From contig NZ_JBQCHS010000025.1 of NCBI RefSeq assembly GCF_051954455.1, positions 37,506 to 101,505 of the forward strand: a stretch of 64,000 bases of DNA. The letters are read 5' to 3'. The translations under genes were made by a program, and so were the position numbers. This stretch comes from Pseudolysinimonas sp051954455 (lineage in GTDB: Bacteria; Actinomycetota; Actinomycetes; Actinomycetales; Microbacteriaceae). Below are positions 41,612 through 49,787 of this stretch, in pieces. The notes beneath the pieces were generated by a model, which made no database searches, was not told the DNA's origin, and saw only the letters and a program-made list of their open reading frames with translations. The stretch's first letter is position 1. The number at the start of each line of letters is the position of its first letter.

Positions 41612-42834
41612 AACTCGCACGTGCAGGAGCGGTGCTCGTCGCCGCGACCGCCGCGGTGGCGCTCACCGCGTGCGGATCCGGGTTCAACTCGGGCGGCGGC
41701 GCGCAGGACTCGAAGAAGCCCCTCACGGTCCTCATCGGCTCCTCGGGTCCCGCCGAGACCGCCGCGGTGAAGAAGGAGGTCGCCGACTGGTCGAAGACGT
41801 CCGGGGTGAAGGCGACCGTGCAGGCCGCGTCGAACCTCAACCAGCAGCTCGCGCAGGGCTTCAGCTCGGGCAAGCCGGCCGACGTGTTCTACCTGTCGAC
41901 CGACGCCCTCGCCGGGTACGCCTCCAACGGCTCGCTGTACGCCTACGGCGACAAGCTCGACAACCGGAGCGACTTCTACCCGAGCCTCGTGAAGTCCTTC
42001 ACCTACGACGGCAAGCTGCAGTGCGCGCCGAAGGACTTCTCGACCCTCCAGCTCATCATCAACACCGACGCGTGGTCGAAGGCCGGGCTCACCGACGCCG
42101 ACGTCCCGACGACGTGGGATCAGCTCTCCGCGGTCGCGAAGAAGCTCACGACCGGCAGCCAGACCGGCCTCGTGATCAGCGGCGAGTACGCGCGCATCGG
42201 CGCCTTCATGACGGAGGCCGGCGGCAACCTCATGAACGACGACTCGACGAAGGCCACCGCCGACTCCGACGCCAACCTGAAGGCCCTGCAGTACGTGCAG
42301 GACAACCTGAAGGCCGGCGACTTCAAGTTCGCGGCCGACGTCGGCGCGGGCTGGGGCGGCGAGGCGTTCGGCAAGCAGCTGAGCGCCATGACGATCGAGG
42401 GCAACTGGATCAGCGGCTCGCAGCAGAACGACTACCCGGACGTGAAGTACAAGGTCGTCCCGCTGCCCAAGGGCCCGGCCGGAGCCGGCACCCTGCAGTT
42501 CACGAACTGCTGGGGCATCGCCGCGGACTCCAAGAACAAGGACGGCGCGGTCGACCTGGTCAAGGCGCTCACGAGCAAGAGCGACCAGCTCGCATTCGCG
42601 AAGGCGTTCGGCGTGATGCCGTCGATCCAGTCCGCGGCGGCGGAGTGGAAGAAGGAGTTCCCGGACTACGCGCCGTTCCTCGACGCCGCCTCGTACGCCC
42701 AGGGCGTGTCGACGGCGAAGGGCGCGGCCGACGTGGTCGCCGACTTCAACTCGCAGGTGGCGAAGCTCGCGACCGCGGATCCGAAGGCGATCCTCACCTC
42801 CACCCAGAAGAACCTCGAAGCGCTGACGAAGTAG
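41608..42834 (+). CDS. Sugar ABC transporter substrate-binding lipoprotein
   Basis: A 408-residue family 1 solute-binding protein. It has a lipoprotein signal peptide with lipobox LTAC (Cys at residue 22) and a Gly/Ser linker, then the two-lobe fold with KPADVFYLSTDALAGY, LQLIINTDAWSKAGL and TIEGNWISGS as typical oligosaccharide-binder segments. It is tethered to the outer face of the membrane. The sugar is probably an oligosaccharide or alpha-glucan fragment, inferred from the divergent debranching-like gene. Confidence 0.93.
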   Translation: MKLARAGAVLVAATAAVALTACGSGFNSGGGAQDSKKPLTVLIGSSGPAETAAVKKEVADWSKTSGVKATVQAASNLNQQLAQGFSSGKPADVFYLSTDALAGYASNGSLYAYGDKLDNRSDFYPSLVKSFTYDGKLQCAPKDFSTLQLIINTDAWSKAGLTDADVPTTWDQLSAVAKKLTTGSQTGLVISGEYARIGAFMTEAGGNLMNDDSTKATADSDANLKALQYVQDNLKAGDFKFAADVGAGWGGEAFGKQLSAMTIEGNWISGSQQNDYPDVKYKVVPLPKGPAGAGTLQFTNCWGIAADSKNKDGAVDLVKALTSKSDQLAFAKAFGVMPSIQSAAAEWKKEFPDYAPFLDAASYAQGVSTAKGAADVVADFNSQVAKLATADPKAILTSTQKNLEALTK

Positions 42835-42840
42835 GGAGCC

Positions 42841-43905
42841 ATGATGACGAGGACGGGACGCGGCATCGCCCGCGGGCAGGTCGCTGCGGGCTGGCTGTTC
42901 ACCGCGCCCGCCCTCGTCGTCCTGGGGCTGTTCCTGCTGGTGCCGATCATCATGGCGGCGTGGGTCAGCGTCTCCGACTGGACGGGGCGCGGCAGCCCCT
43001 TCTCGTCCGGCGTGCACTTCGTCGGGGCCGCCAACTACGGCCAGGTGCTGGCGGGCGGCGGCCTCGCCGAGAGGGACTTCGGCACCGCCATGAAGAACAA
43101 CTTCTGGTACGTGATCCTCGTCGTGCCGCTGCAGACGATCGTCGCGCTCTTCCTCGCCGTGATGGTCAACCGGCGGCTCCTGCGGGGGCGCGGGTTCTTC
43201 CGCACCGCGTACTACTTCCCGTCGGTGACGAGCTCGGTCGCGATCACGGTGCTCTGGCTGTTCCTGTTCACCCAGAGCGGCGCGGTCAACGCGGTGCTCG
43301 CCTGGTTCGGGGCGAAGGGCCCCAACTGGTTCAACGATGCCGACAGCATCTTCCATTTCGGCGCCCAGACCGGGCCCGCGTTCCTCACCCAGCCGACCAT
43401 CCTCGGCGTGAGCCTCTGGGACTGGCTCGGGGGGCCGAGCGTCGCGATGTCGGCCTTCGTGCTCCTCGCGGTCTTCACCACCGGCGGCACCTTCATGCTG
43501 CTCTTCCTCGCCGCGCTCCAGAACCTCTCCGACGACGTCGAGGAGGCCGCGATGGTCGACGGCGCGAACTCGGTGCAGCGCTTCTTCCGGGTCACCCTGC
43601 CGCAGCTCCGGCCGACGCTCTTCACCGTCATCACTCTCGGGCTGATCGGCTGCTGGCAGGTCTTCGACCAGATCTACACCGGCACGAAGGGCGGCCCGTC
43701 GAAGACCACGCTGACCCCGGCGTACCTCTCCTACACCGCGGCCTTCGGCGACCAGGAGTGGGGGCAGGCGGCGGCGATCGCCTTCATCCTCTTCGCGATC
43801 ATCATCGTGTTCACCCTCATCCAGCGCTGGGCGCTGGCGGAGCGCGCGGTGTCGAAGCGGCGGATGCGGTGGATCACGGACCCGCCGAAGGGCGGCGCAC
43901 GATGA
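42841..43905 (+). CDS. Sugar ABC transporter permease (MalF/UgpA type)
   Basis: A 354-residue membrane permease with about six helices. A long insertion lies between helices 3 and 4 (about residues 155-200). The EAA-type coupling loop reads EEAAMVDGANSVQRFFRVTLP near residues 235-255, where the ATPase docks. ATG 42841 (or 42844) has GGGAG upstream. It follows the binding protein by six bases and overlaps the second permease by four. Confidence 0.93.
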   Translation: MMTRTGRGIARGQVAAGWLFTAPALVVLGLFLLVPIIMAAWVSVSDWTGRGSPFSSGVHFVGAANYGQVLAGGGLAERDFGTAMKNNFWYVILVVPLQTIVALFLAVMVNRRLLRGRGFFRTAYYFPSVTSSVAITVLWLFLFTQSGAVNAVLAWFGAKGPNWFNDADSIFHFGAQTGPAFLTQPTILGVSLWDWLGGPSVAMSAFVLLAVFTTGGTFMLLFLAALQNLSDDVEEAAMVDGANSVQRFFRVTLPQLRPTLFTVITLGLIGCWQVFDQIYTGTKGGPSKTTLTPAYLSYTAAFGDQEWGQAAAIAFILFAIIIVFTLIQRWALAERAVSKRRMRWITDPPKGGAR

Positions 43906-44828
43906 CCATGGGCAGTGCGACCGGGATCGCGGAAGGCGCCGGCCTCCTCGCGGACGGCACGGCCCCGCGGCGCCCGCCGCGGACCCGCGAGCACTGGACG
44001 CCCGGCCGGGTGGTCGGCCAATCGGTCGTCTACGTCGTGCTCGTCGTCATCGCGGTGCTGTACATCTTCCCGTTCCTCATCGAGATCGCGACGTCGTTCA
44101 AGACGGAGCCGGACGCGGCCGCCAACCCGCTGTCGCTGATCCCGCAGACCTGGACGACGGCGGCCTACCGGACGCTGTTCCTGAACTCCGACTTCCCGCT
44201 CTGGTTCGCGAACTCGGCGATCGTGACGCTGTTCGTCACCGTCGGCCGGGTGTTCTTCGACTCGCTGGCCGGCTACGCGCTCGCGCGGCTGCGCTTCCGC
44301 GGTCGCAACGTCGTCTTCGCGGGGCTCGTCGCGGTCATGGCGGTGCCGAACATCGTGCTGCTGATCCCCAAGTTCCTGGTGATCAACCAGCTCGGCATCT
44401 TCGACAGCTACGCCGGCATGATCCTGCCGCTGCTCGTCGACGCGGCTGGCGTCTTCATCATGAAGAACTTCTTCGAGTCCATCCCGGCCGCGGTCGAGGA
44501 GCAGGCGCGCATCGACGGGGCGGGCACCTTCCGGCTGTTCTGGTCGATCGTGCTGCCGATGGCGCGTCCGGCGCTCATCACGATCATCATCCTGAGCTTC
44601 CAGGGGTCGTGGAACGAGCTCGCGCACTTCATCGTCGCGACGAGCGACCCGTCGCTCACGACGCTCACGAAGGGCGTCGCGCAGCTCGCGAGCGGACAGC
44701 TGAGCCAGGGCACCCAGTACCCCCTGAAGCTCGCCGCCGGGGCGATCATGACCATCCCGGTCGCGATCGTGTTCTTCATCTTCCAGCGCCGCATCGTCAA
44801 CCAGAGCGCCGGCGCCGTGAAGGAGTAG
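43902..44828 (+). CDS. Sugar ABC transporter permease (MalG/UgpE type)
   Basis: A 308-residue permease with six helices; its EAA loop reads VEEQARIDGAGTFRLFWSIVLP near residues 198-219. It ends with the usual FQRRIVNQSAGAVKE. It forms the pore with the upstream permease. No ATP-binding subunit is encoded in the operon or elsewhere in the window, so a shared MsiK-like ATPase elsewhere in the genome must energize it. A TGCGA hairpin follows its stop by 17 bases. Confidence 0.93.
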   Translation: MTMGSATGIAEGAGLLADGTAPRRPPRTREHWTPGRVVGQSVVYVVLVVIAVLYIFPFLIEIATSFKTEPDAAANPLSLIPQTWTTAAYRTLFLNSDFPLWFANSAIVTLFVTVGRVFFDSLAGYALARLRFRGRNVVFAGLVAVMAVPNIVLLIPKFLVINQLGIFDSYAGMILPLLVDAAGVFIMKNFFESIPAAVEEQARIDGAGTFRLFWSIVLPMARPALITIIILSFQGSWNELAHFIVATSDPSLTTLTKGVAQLASGQLSQGTQYPLKLAAGAIMTIPVAIVFFIFQRRIVNQSAGAVKE

Positions 44829-44845
44829 CCCACCCGCCCCGCGGT

Positions 44846-44859
44846 TGCGATTAATCGCA
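44846..44859. repeat. TGCGA-TTAA-TCGCA hairpin
   Basis: A perfect 14-base palindrome, 17 bases after the sugar permease stop. It is the third member of the TGCGA-N2AA-TCGCA group. It may end the sugar operon transcript. Confidence 0.6.
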
Positions 44860-44869
44860 CCCGCGGTGA

Positions 44870-45073
44870 GATCCCCGGGCGCGGACGCAGCCGGGGTTCG
44901 TCTGGACCGGCGTCGTCGACGACGATGGGGGCCGGTTGGTCGGCGTCGTGGTCTGGGACTCCGAGGACGATGCCCGCGCCGCCGCTCCCGCTCTGATGGC
45001 GGAGGTGGGGGGCGACCCGTCCCCCACCTGGGAGGCGTCGTCCATCGAGGGGTTCCGAGGACCGGTGCGCTAG
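44870..45073 (+). pseudogene. 5'-truncated remnant of a small monooxygenase-like (ABM-fold) gene
   Basis: An open frame of 67 codons begins right after TGA (44867-44869) with no start codon at its head. It encodes GFVWTGVVDDDGGRLVGVVVW followed by DSEDDARAAAPALMAEVGG and a C-terminus EGFRGPVR, the second half of a dimeric alpha/beta-barrel protein by eye. Only internal GTGs could start it, and they would cut into the fold. I read it as the 3' remnant of a deleted gene; the deletion end coincides with the TGCGA hairpin. Confidence 0.45.
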
Positions 45074-45080
45074 GGGCGGG

Positions 45081-45452
45081 TCAGGCGAGGGCGCGGACCA
45101 CGAGGTCGGCGACGACGACCGCCGCGACGCCGACGACGAGGTTCGCGAGCACGTTGACGAGGGCCAGGGGCCAGCGCCGCGACATCGCCAGCTGGATCGT
45201 CTCCGTGCTCCAGGTGCTGAAGGTCGTGAGCCCGCCGGCGAGCCCGCCCAGCACGATCAGGCGCACGTCCGGCCCGATCGCCCCCGCGTCCACGAGGCCG
45301 AGCACCGTGCCGCCGATCGCGCATCCGACCGCGTTGACGGCGAAGACCGCCCAGGGCAGCCGGGACCGCGACCGCCCCGCGAGGTGCGTCGCACCGTAGC
45401 GCAGCAGCGCGCCGACCGCCCCGGCGGCGAGGGTGAGGAGCACGACGATCAC
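45081..45452 (-). CDS. crcB: Fluoride channel subunit CrcB/Fluc (first of pair)
   Basis: A 123-residue four-helix protein of the Fluc family, which exports fluoride as a dimer of antiparallel subunits. FAVNAVGCAIGG (~38-49) holds the conserved Asn, and GGLTTFSTWSTE (~74-85) the TTFST break in helix 3 with the phenylalanine box. GTG 45452 overlaps the stop of the second crcB gene. Two adjacent subunits of fixed opposite topology normally form a heterodimer. Confidence 0.92.
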   Translation of the reverse strand: MIVVLLTLAAGAVGALLRYGATHLAGRSRSRLPWAVFAVNAVGCAIGGTVLGLVDAGAIGPDVRLIVLGGLAGGLTTFSTWSTETIQLAMSRRWPLALVNVLANLVVGVAAVVVADLVVRALA

Positions 45453-45832
45453 TGGTCGGGCTCCATCGGCTCGGGTCGTCGGCCGGCGCGCAGGCCGACG
45501 AACGCTGCGACGAGGCCCGCGCCGACCGACACGAGCAGGTACAGCACCGCGAGGCCGCCGAGCCCCGCCCGGGTGAGCGTCACGAGCGAGACCGCGAAGG
45601 CGGAGAACGTCGTGAACGACCCGAGGAGCCCGGCGCCGAGCCCGGCGCGCAGCCAGGCCGGCGCGATCGGCCAGAGCCGCGCGATCAGGAGGCCGAGCAC
45701 GAACGACCCCACCACGTTGATGAGGAGCGTCGACCACGGGAACTGCGTGTCGTCGTGCGGGATCAGGGCGTCGAGCCCGATCCGGAGCCCGGTGCCGACG
45801 ATCCCGCCGAGCACGACCGCGAGAAGCGGCAT
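45449..45832 (-). CDS. crcB: Fluoride channel subunit CrcB/Fluc (second of pair)
   Basis: A 127-residue Fluc subunit. LLINVVGSFVLGLL (~36-49) and GLLGSFTTFSAFAVS (~69-83) are the conserved segments. The positive charges sit at different loops from those of its neighbour, as expected of an opposite-facing partner. ATG 45832 shares its A with the TGA stop of the upstream permease gene (TGATG), so translation of the two is coupled. Confidence 0.92.
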   Translation of the reverse strand: MPLLAVVLGGIVGTGLRIGLDALIPHDDTQFPWSTLLINVVGSFVLGLLIARLWPIAPAWLRAGLGAGLLGSFTTFSAFAVSLVTLTRAGLGGLAVLYLLVSVGAGLVAAFVGLRAGRRPEPMEPDQ

Positions 45833-48048
45833 CAGCTCTTCTTCGAGGCGGTGCCGGCTGTCGGCTTGCTCGACGTCTTCTGCGACGCCGGGCCGGCGTC
45901 CGCACGCACGGCCGCATCCTGGGTCGCCTTCTTCGCCGCCGCCTGCCGCTTGGCGGCGGCCCCGCGGGCGGCGGGGGTCTTCGCCGGCGGCATCGGCGTG
46001 CGCATCACCGGCCGCACGGGCTCGCCGCGGCGGTCCTGACCGGGCAGCGGCCGCGAGCGGCGGCCGTAGAGCAGGTCGGAGGAGTCGAGCAGCCACGGCA
46101 CGAGGGCGAGCACGACACCGTGCACGAGCATGAGCTTGTGCCGGATGCGGCGGGCGGCGTGGTTGTGGAGGAGCGTCTCCCACCAGTGCCCGACGATGTA
46201 CTGCGGCGTGTAAACCGTGACCACCTCGGAGCCGTTCTCGGCACGCCGGTGCTTGATGTACTTGATGAGCGGCAGGCTGATGTCGCGGTAGGGCGAGTCG
46301 AGGATGCGCAGCGGCACCTGGATGTTGTGCGCCTCCCAGTCGCGCTCCAGCTGCTCGCTCGCCGCGTCGTCGATGGAGACGTGAACGGCCTCGATGGAGT
46401 CGTGGCGGGCCGCGATCGCGTAGTCGAGCGCCTTGAGCACCGGTTTCTGCATCCGACCGACGAGCACGATCGCGTGGTCGCCCGAGGCGCCGAAGGTGGT
46501 GGTGGCGTCGGGCTCGACCTCCCGGCTGACATCGCGGTAGTAGCGGTTCACGCCGAGCATGAGGAGGAACAGGATCGGCATGATCGCGAAGACGATCCAC
46601 GCACCCTGCGTGAACTTGGTGATCGTGACGACCACGAGCACCGAGAAGCTCATGATCGCGCCGAACGTGTTGATGACGAGGTAGGTGCGGGTCTGGCCGC
46701 GCTTGTCGGTGCCCTCGCGCAGCTGCCGCAGCCAGTGCCGCACCATGCCGGTCTGGCCGAGGGTGAACGAGACGAAGACGCCGATGATGTAGAGCTGGAT
46801 CAGCGCGGTGACGTTCGCCTGGAAGATCACCTCGATGATCCCGGCCGCGAGACCGAGCGCGATGACGCCGTTCGAGAAGATCAGCCGGTCGCCGCGGGTG
46901 GCGAGCGCCTTGGGCGCGTAACGGTCGGTGGCGAGGACGGAGCCGAGCAGCGGGAATCCGTTGAACGCCGTGTTGGCCGCGAGCAGCAGCACGAGCGCCG
47001 TCGCGGCCTGGATGACGTAGAAGAAGAGCGCCGTCGGTGCGGCGCCGAGGTCGTCGCCGAACGTCGCCGACGAGACCTGTGCGATGAGGCTCCGCTGCGG
47101 CTCCGCTCCCGGTCCGCAGACGAAGCCGACGAGCTCCTTGCACGGGTTCTCCGCATAGTGCACCTGCGTGATGAGCCCGACCGCGATCAGGCCGATGAAG
47201 AGGGAGATCGCGGTCGTCCCCATGATCACGAGCGTGCGCTGCGCGTTCTGGATCTTCGGCCGGCGGAACGCCTGCACGCCGTTGGAGATCGCCTCGACAC
47301 CGGTCAGGGCGGAGCACCCGGTCGAGAAAGCGCGCAGCAACAGGAGCACGAATCCGGCCTGCGCGATGTTCTGCGTCGAGTGGACGGCGTAGTGCGCGCT
47401 CTCGGCGACGGGGGCGTCGCCGAAGACGGTGCGGACGAGCGCCGTGACGACGAGCACCACGATGCTCGCGATGAAGAGGTAGGTGGGCAGCGCGAACGCC
47501 TTGCTCGATTCGCGCACGCCGCGGAGGTTCACGGCCGCGAGGATCACGATGCAGCCGACCGCGAGCTCCACCCGGAAGGTGTTGAGCACGGGGAACGCCG
47601 AGATGATGTTGTCGACGCCCGACGCGACCGACACCGCGACGGTCATGATGTAGTCGACGAGCAGGCCCGCCGCGACGACGAGCCCCGCCTTCTCGCCGAG
47701 GTTCTTGCTCGCCACCTCGTAGTCGCCGCCGCCCGACGGGTACGCCTTGATGAGGAGGCGGTAGGAGAGGACGACGACGAGCAGCAGGACGACGACGACC
47801 GCCGCCACCCACGGCGTGAACGCGAGGAACGCGAGCCCGCCGCCGAGGAGGACGAGCATCATCTCCTGCGGCGCGTAGGCGACCGACGAGAGCGCGTCGC
47901 TCGAGAAGATCGGGAGCGCGAGGTGCTTGGGCAGCAGCTGCCCCTCGAGCCGGTCGGACGGCAGGGGCTCGCCGATGAGCCACCGCTTGGCGGTGCGCTC
48001 GGGCTTGTCCTCCGCGGTCGCCGCGTCGGCCGGCCCCTCCTCTGTCAC
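45832..48048 (-). CDS. APC-superfamily permease, KimA-like (potassium uptake type)
   Basis: A 738-residue transporter with about 12 helices. The segment LALPIFSSDALSSVAYAPQEMM (~44-65, read in two halves) is characteristic of the KimA/YdaO group, high-affinity K+/H+ symporters in Bacillus. Residues ~520-650 form a universal-stress-like domain (HAIVLVGRMQKPVLKALDYA), followed by an Ala/Lys-rich tail. The start is GTG 48048, eight bases after TACGCT (48057-48062, minus). Potassium as substrate is inferred; it may carry amino acids instead. It is coupled to the fluoride channel genes. Confidence 0.85.
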   Translation of the reverse strand: MTEEGPADAATAEDKPERTAKRWLIGEPLPSDRLEGQLLPKHLALPIFSSDALSSVAYAPQEMMLVLLGGGLAFLAFTPWVAAVVVVLLLVVVLSYRLLIKAYPSGGGDYEVASKNLGEKAGLVVAAGLLVDYIMTVAVSVASGVDNIISAFPVLNTFRVELAVGCIVILAAVNLRGVRESSKAFALPTYLFIASIVVLVVTALVRTVFGDAPVAESAHYAVHSTQNIAQAGFVLLLLRAFSTGCSALTGVEAISNGVQAFRRPKIQNAQRTLVIMGTTAISLFIGLIAVGLITQVHYAENPCKELVGFVCGPGAEPQRSLIAQVSSATFGDDLGAAPTALFFYVIQAATALVLLLAANTAFNGFPLLGSVLATDRYAPKALATRGDRLIFSNGVIALGLAAGIIEVIFQANVTALIQLYIIGVFVSFTLGQTGMVRHWLRQLREGTDKRGQTRTYLVINTFGAIMSFSVLVVVTITKFTQGAWIVFAIMPILFLLMLGVNRYYRDVSREVEPDATTTFGASGDHAIVLVGRMQKPVLKALDYAIAARHDSIEAVHVSIDDAASEQLERDWEAHNIQVPLRILDSPYRDISLPLIKYIKHRRAENGSEVVTVYTPQYIVGHWWETLLHNHAARRIRHKLMLVHGVVLALVPWLLDSSDLLYGRRSRPLPGQDRRGEPVRPVMRTPMPPAKTPAARGAAAKRQAAAKKATQDAAVRADAGPASQKTSSKPTAGTASKKS

Positions 48049-48112
48049 GAGGGGTGAGCGTACTCCGTGTCGCGGGCGGCCGCGGCGCGTTCGGGCAGTC
48101 CGATGCCGCCGT

Positions 48113-48736
48113 TCAGCCGCGGTTCCGGAGCGCCGCCGTCACCTGCTTCCGCAGCTCGCGGAGACCCGATCGGAGCAGGTCGACCGTCGCGGCGTCGAGC
48201 CGGCCCTCGGCCGCGGCGGGCCGCAGCTCCGTCCGCAGCTCGGCGCGGAACTCGGCGAGGAGCGACTCGGCGTCGTGCAGCTGGGCGCGTGACCGCATCC
48301 GGTCGTCGTCGACGTGCGTGACACGACCGCTCGTCGCCGCCTCGCCGCGCGCCTCCCGGGCGGCCGCCGCGAGGTCGGCGCGGAGGGAGCGCATCGCGTC
48401 GTCGACGGAGGACCGCACCTCGTCGGCCAGCCGGCGCACGGAGTCGGTCAGCTCCGCCTCGATGCCGCCCAGTTCGTCCTCGCGCCCGGCGAGCTCGGCG
48501 CGCCCCGCCTCGGTGATCGCGTACACCGTCTTGCGGCCCTCGGCTGTCTTGGTGACGAGGCCCTCCTCCTCCAGCTTCGCGAGCCGGGGGTAGATCGTGC
48601 CCGCGCTCGGCACGTAGGTCCCGCCGAAGCGGTCGGCGAGCGCCTGGATGACCTCGTAGCCGTGCATCGACCGCTCGGCGAGCAGGCTCAGCAGGTACAG
48701 CCGCAGGTGCCCGTGGGCGAAGACCGCCGGACTCAT
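48113..48736 (-). CDS. PadR-family regulator of the DUF4097 operon
   Basis: A 207-residue regulator. The winged helix is at about 10-80 (YLLSLLAERSMHGYEVIQALADRFGG, then GTIYPRLAKLEEEGLV); a long Ala/Arg/Glu coiled coil replaces the usual short C-terminal helix. ATG 48736 overlaps the DUF4097 stop by four bases. The two palindromes upstream of that operon (49569-49608) are the probable binding sites, giving autoregulation. Confidence 0.9.
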   Translation of the reverse strand: MSPAVFAHGHLRLYLLSLLAERSMHGYEVIQALADRFGGTYVPSAGTIYPRLAKLEEEGLVTKTAEGRKTVYAITEAGRAELAGREDELGGIEAELTDSVRRLADEVRSSVDDAMRSLRADLAAAAREARGEAATSGRVTHVDDDRMRSRAQLHDAESLLAEFRAELRTELRPAAAEGRLDAATVDLLRSGLRELRKQVTAALRNRG

Positions 48737-49554
48737 GCGGAGGCGGGGGAGTGCGCCGCGCCCGCGACGTGCAGCACGCTCACGTTGCCGCTGACGGTGT
48801 TGGCGCGGAAGTCGGTCCAGCGCTGCTCGAGCGTGCCGTACTTCGCGGCGTAGCGTCCGCGGATGCTCGTGATCTGCGCGTCGTCGAGCTGGAGACGCCC
48901 GCTCACGGTGTTGATCGTGTAGGAGGTCGCGGTGGTCGGCTCGAGGCGCGCGGTCACGTCGCCGCTGACCGTGTTGACCTTCACCCCGTCGGGCACGCCG
49001 GTCAGGTCGAGCATGATCTCGCCGCTCACCCCGTCGGCGCTGAACCCGAGCACCTCGCCCGACACCGTGATCGCCCCGCTGACGGTGTGGGCGTTCACCT
49101 TGCCGTAGTGATTGCGGACCGTCAGCTCGCCGCTCACGGCGTTGAGCTGCAGGTCGCCGGACACCCCGTCGACGGTGACGTCACCGCTCACGGTGCTGAG
49201 GGACGCGTCCTCGCGGAGTCCGCTGATGAGCGCGGTCGCGCTCACGACCCCGAGCTTCAGCGCGACCTCCCGCGGGACCGCGATGCTCACATCCGCGCTC
49301 GCGGTGCCGTTGAAGGAGCGGAACGCCTCGATCCAGTTGTCCCACCGGATCTGGGGGTGGTCGATCTCGAGCGTGTCGCCCGCGACGCTGACCTTGAGGT
49401 CGCGCCCGCGGACCGAGTGCACCTCGACCCGGGTGCCGGGCTCGTCGTGCGCGATGATGTCGACCTGCCCGCGGATGAGGCTCACCTTGAGCCGGCGGAT
49501 CCCTTCGACGTCGATGGTCTTCGGCCCGTCCAGGAGCCACTTGTCCTCGGCCAC
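48733..49554 (-). CDS. DUF4097-family beta-strand-repeat protein
   Basis: A 273-residue protein made of repeated short strands, each turn marked by a VSG motif (STVSGDVTVDGVSGDLQLNA and nine or so further turns), the right-handed beta-helix-like DUF4097/adhesin-type fold. No signal peptide or membrane segment is visible, so it is probably cytosolic or membrane-associated. GTG 49554 has GAAAGGGGG upstream. Its promoter carries two ATATAT-centred palindromes, the only very A/T-rich operators in the window. Confidence 0.88.
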   Translation of the reverse strand: MAEDKWLLDGPKTIDVEGIRRLKVSLIRGQVDIIAHDEPGTRVEVHSVRGRDLKVSVAGDTLEIDHPQIRWDNWIEAFRSFNGTASADVSIAVPREVALKLGVVSATALISGLREDASLSTVSGDVTVDGVSGDLQLNAVSGELTVRNHYGKVNAHTVSGAITVSGEVLGFSADGVSGEIMLDLTGVPDGVKVNTVSGDVTARLEPTTATSYTINTVSGRLQLDDAQITSIRGRYAAKYGTLEQRWTDFRANTVSGNVSVLHVAGAAHSPASA

Positions 49555-49568
49555 GATGGCCCCCTTTC

Positions 49569-49608
49569 TCGCGATATATCGCGTGTTGGAAGTCACGATA
49601 TATCGCGA
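49569..49608. promoter_or_regulatory. Paired PadR operators
   Basis: TCGCGATATATCGCGT (49569-49584, holding the perfect palindrome CGCGATATATCGCG) and TCACGATATATCGCGA (49593-49608, one mismatch) are near-identical 16-mers spaced 24 bases apart in the same phase. They lie immediately upstream of the DUF4097-padR operon. Confidence 0.8.
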
Positions 49609-49787
49609 CTGCGTGGGGCGCAAGGGCCGGACGTCCCGCGACTCACAGCCGGGCTGGAGCATCGTGGAAATCCCAGGTGAAGATTTGATTCCACCGGGCA
49701 TGGAATCGGCACTCGACGTCTCGCATGAGACCGGCCTCATCCGCCCGACGTAGCGTCGAATGCCCGAAAGCGAGGGGATCCATCGGT

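Noticed and set aside
38465..41620. Upstream extension of the debranching-like gene to 1051 residues
   Set aside because: The extra 427 residues lie antisense to lacI and its operators and show no domain; ATG 40339 gives a complete enzyme.
44845..45399. 184-codon plus-strand frame
   Set aside because: The frame is Arg-rich and runs antisense over crcB; the biologically sensible frame in the first part is the truncated remnant at 44870-45073.
45833..48112. Fluoride or c-di-AMP riboswitch before the permease-crcB operon
   Set aside because: The -10 box is eight bases from the start codon, leaving no leader for a riboswitch, and I see no matching motif.
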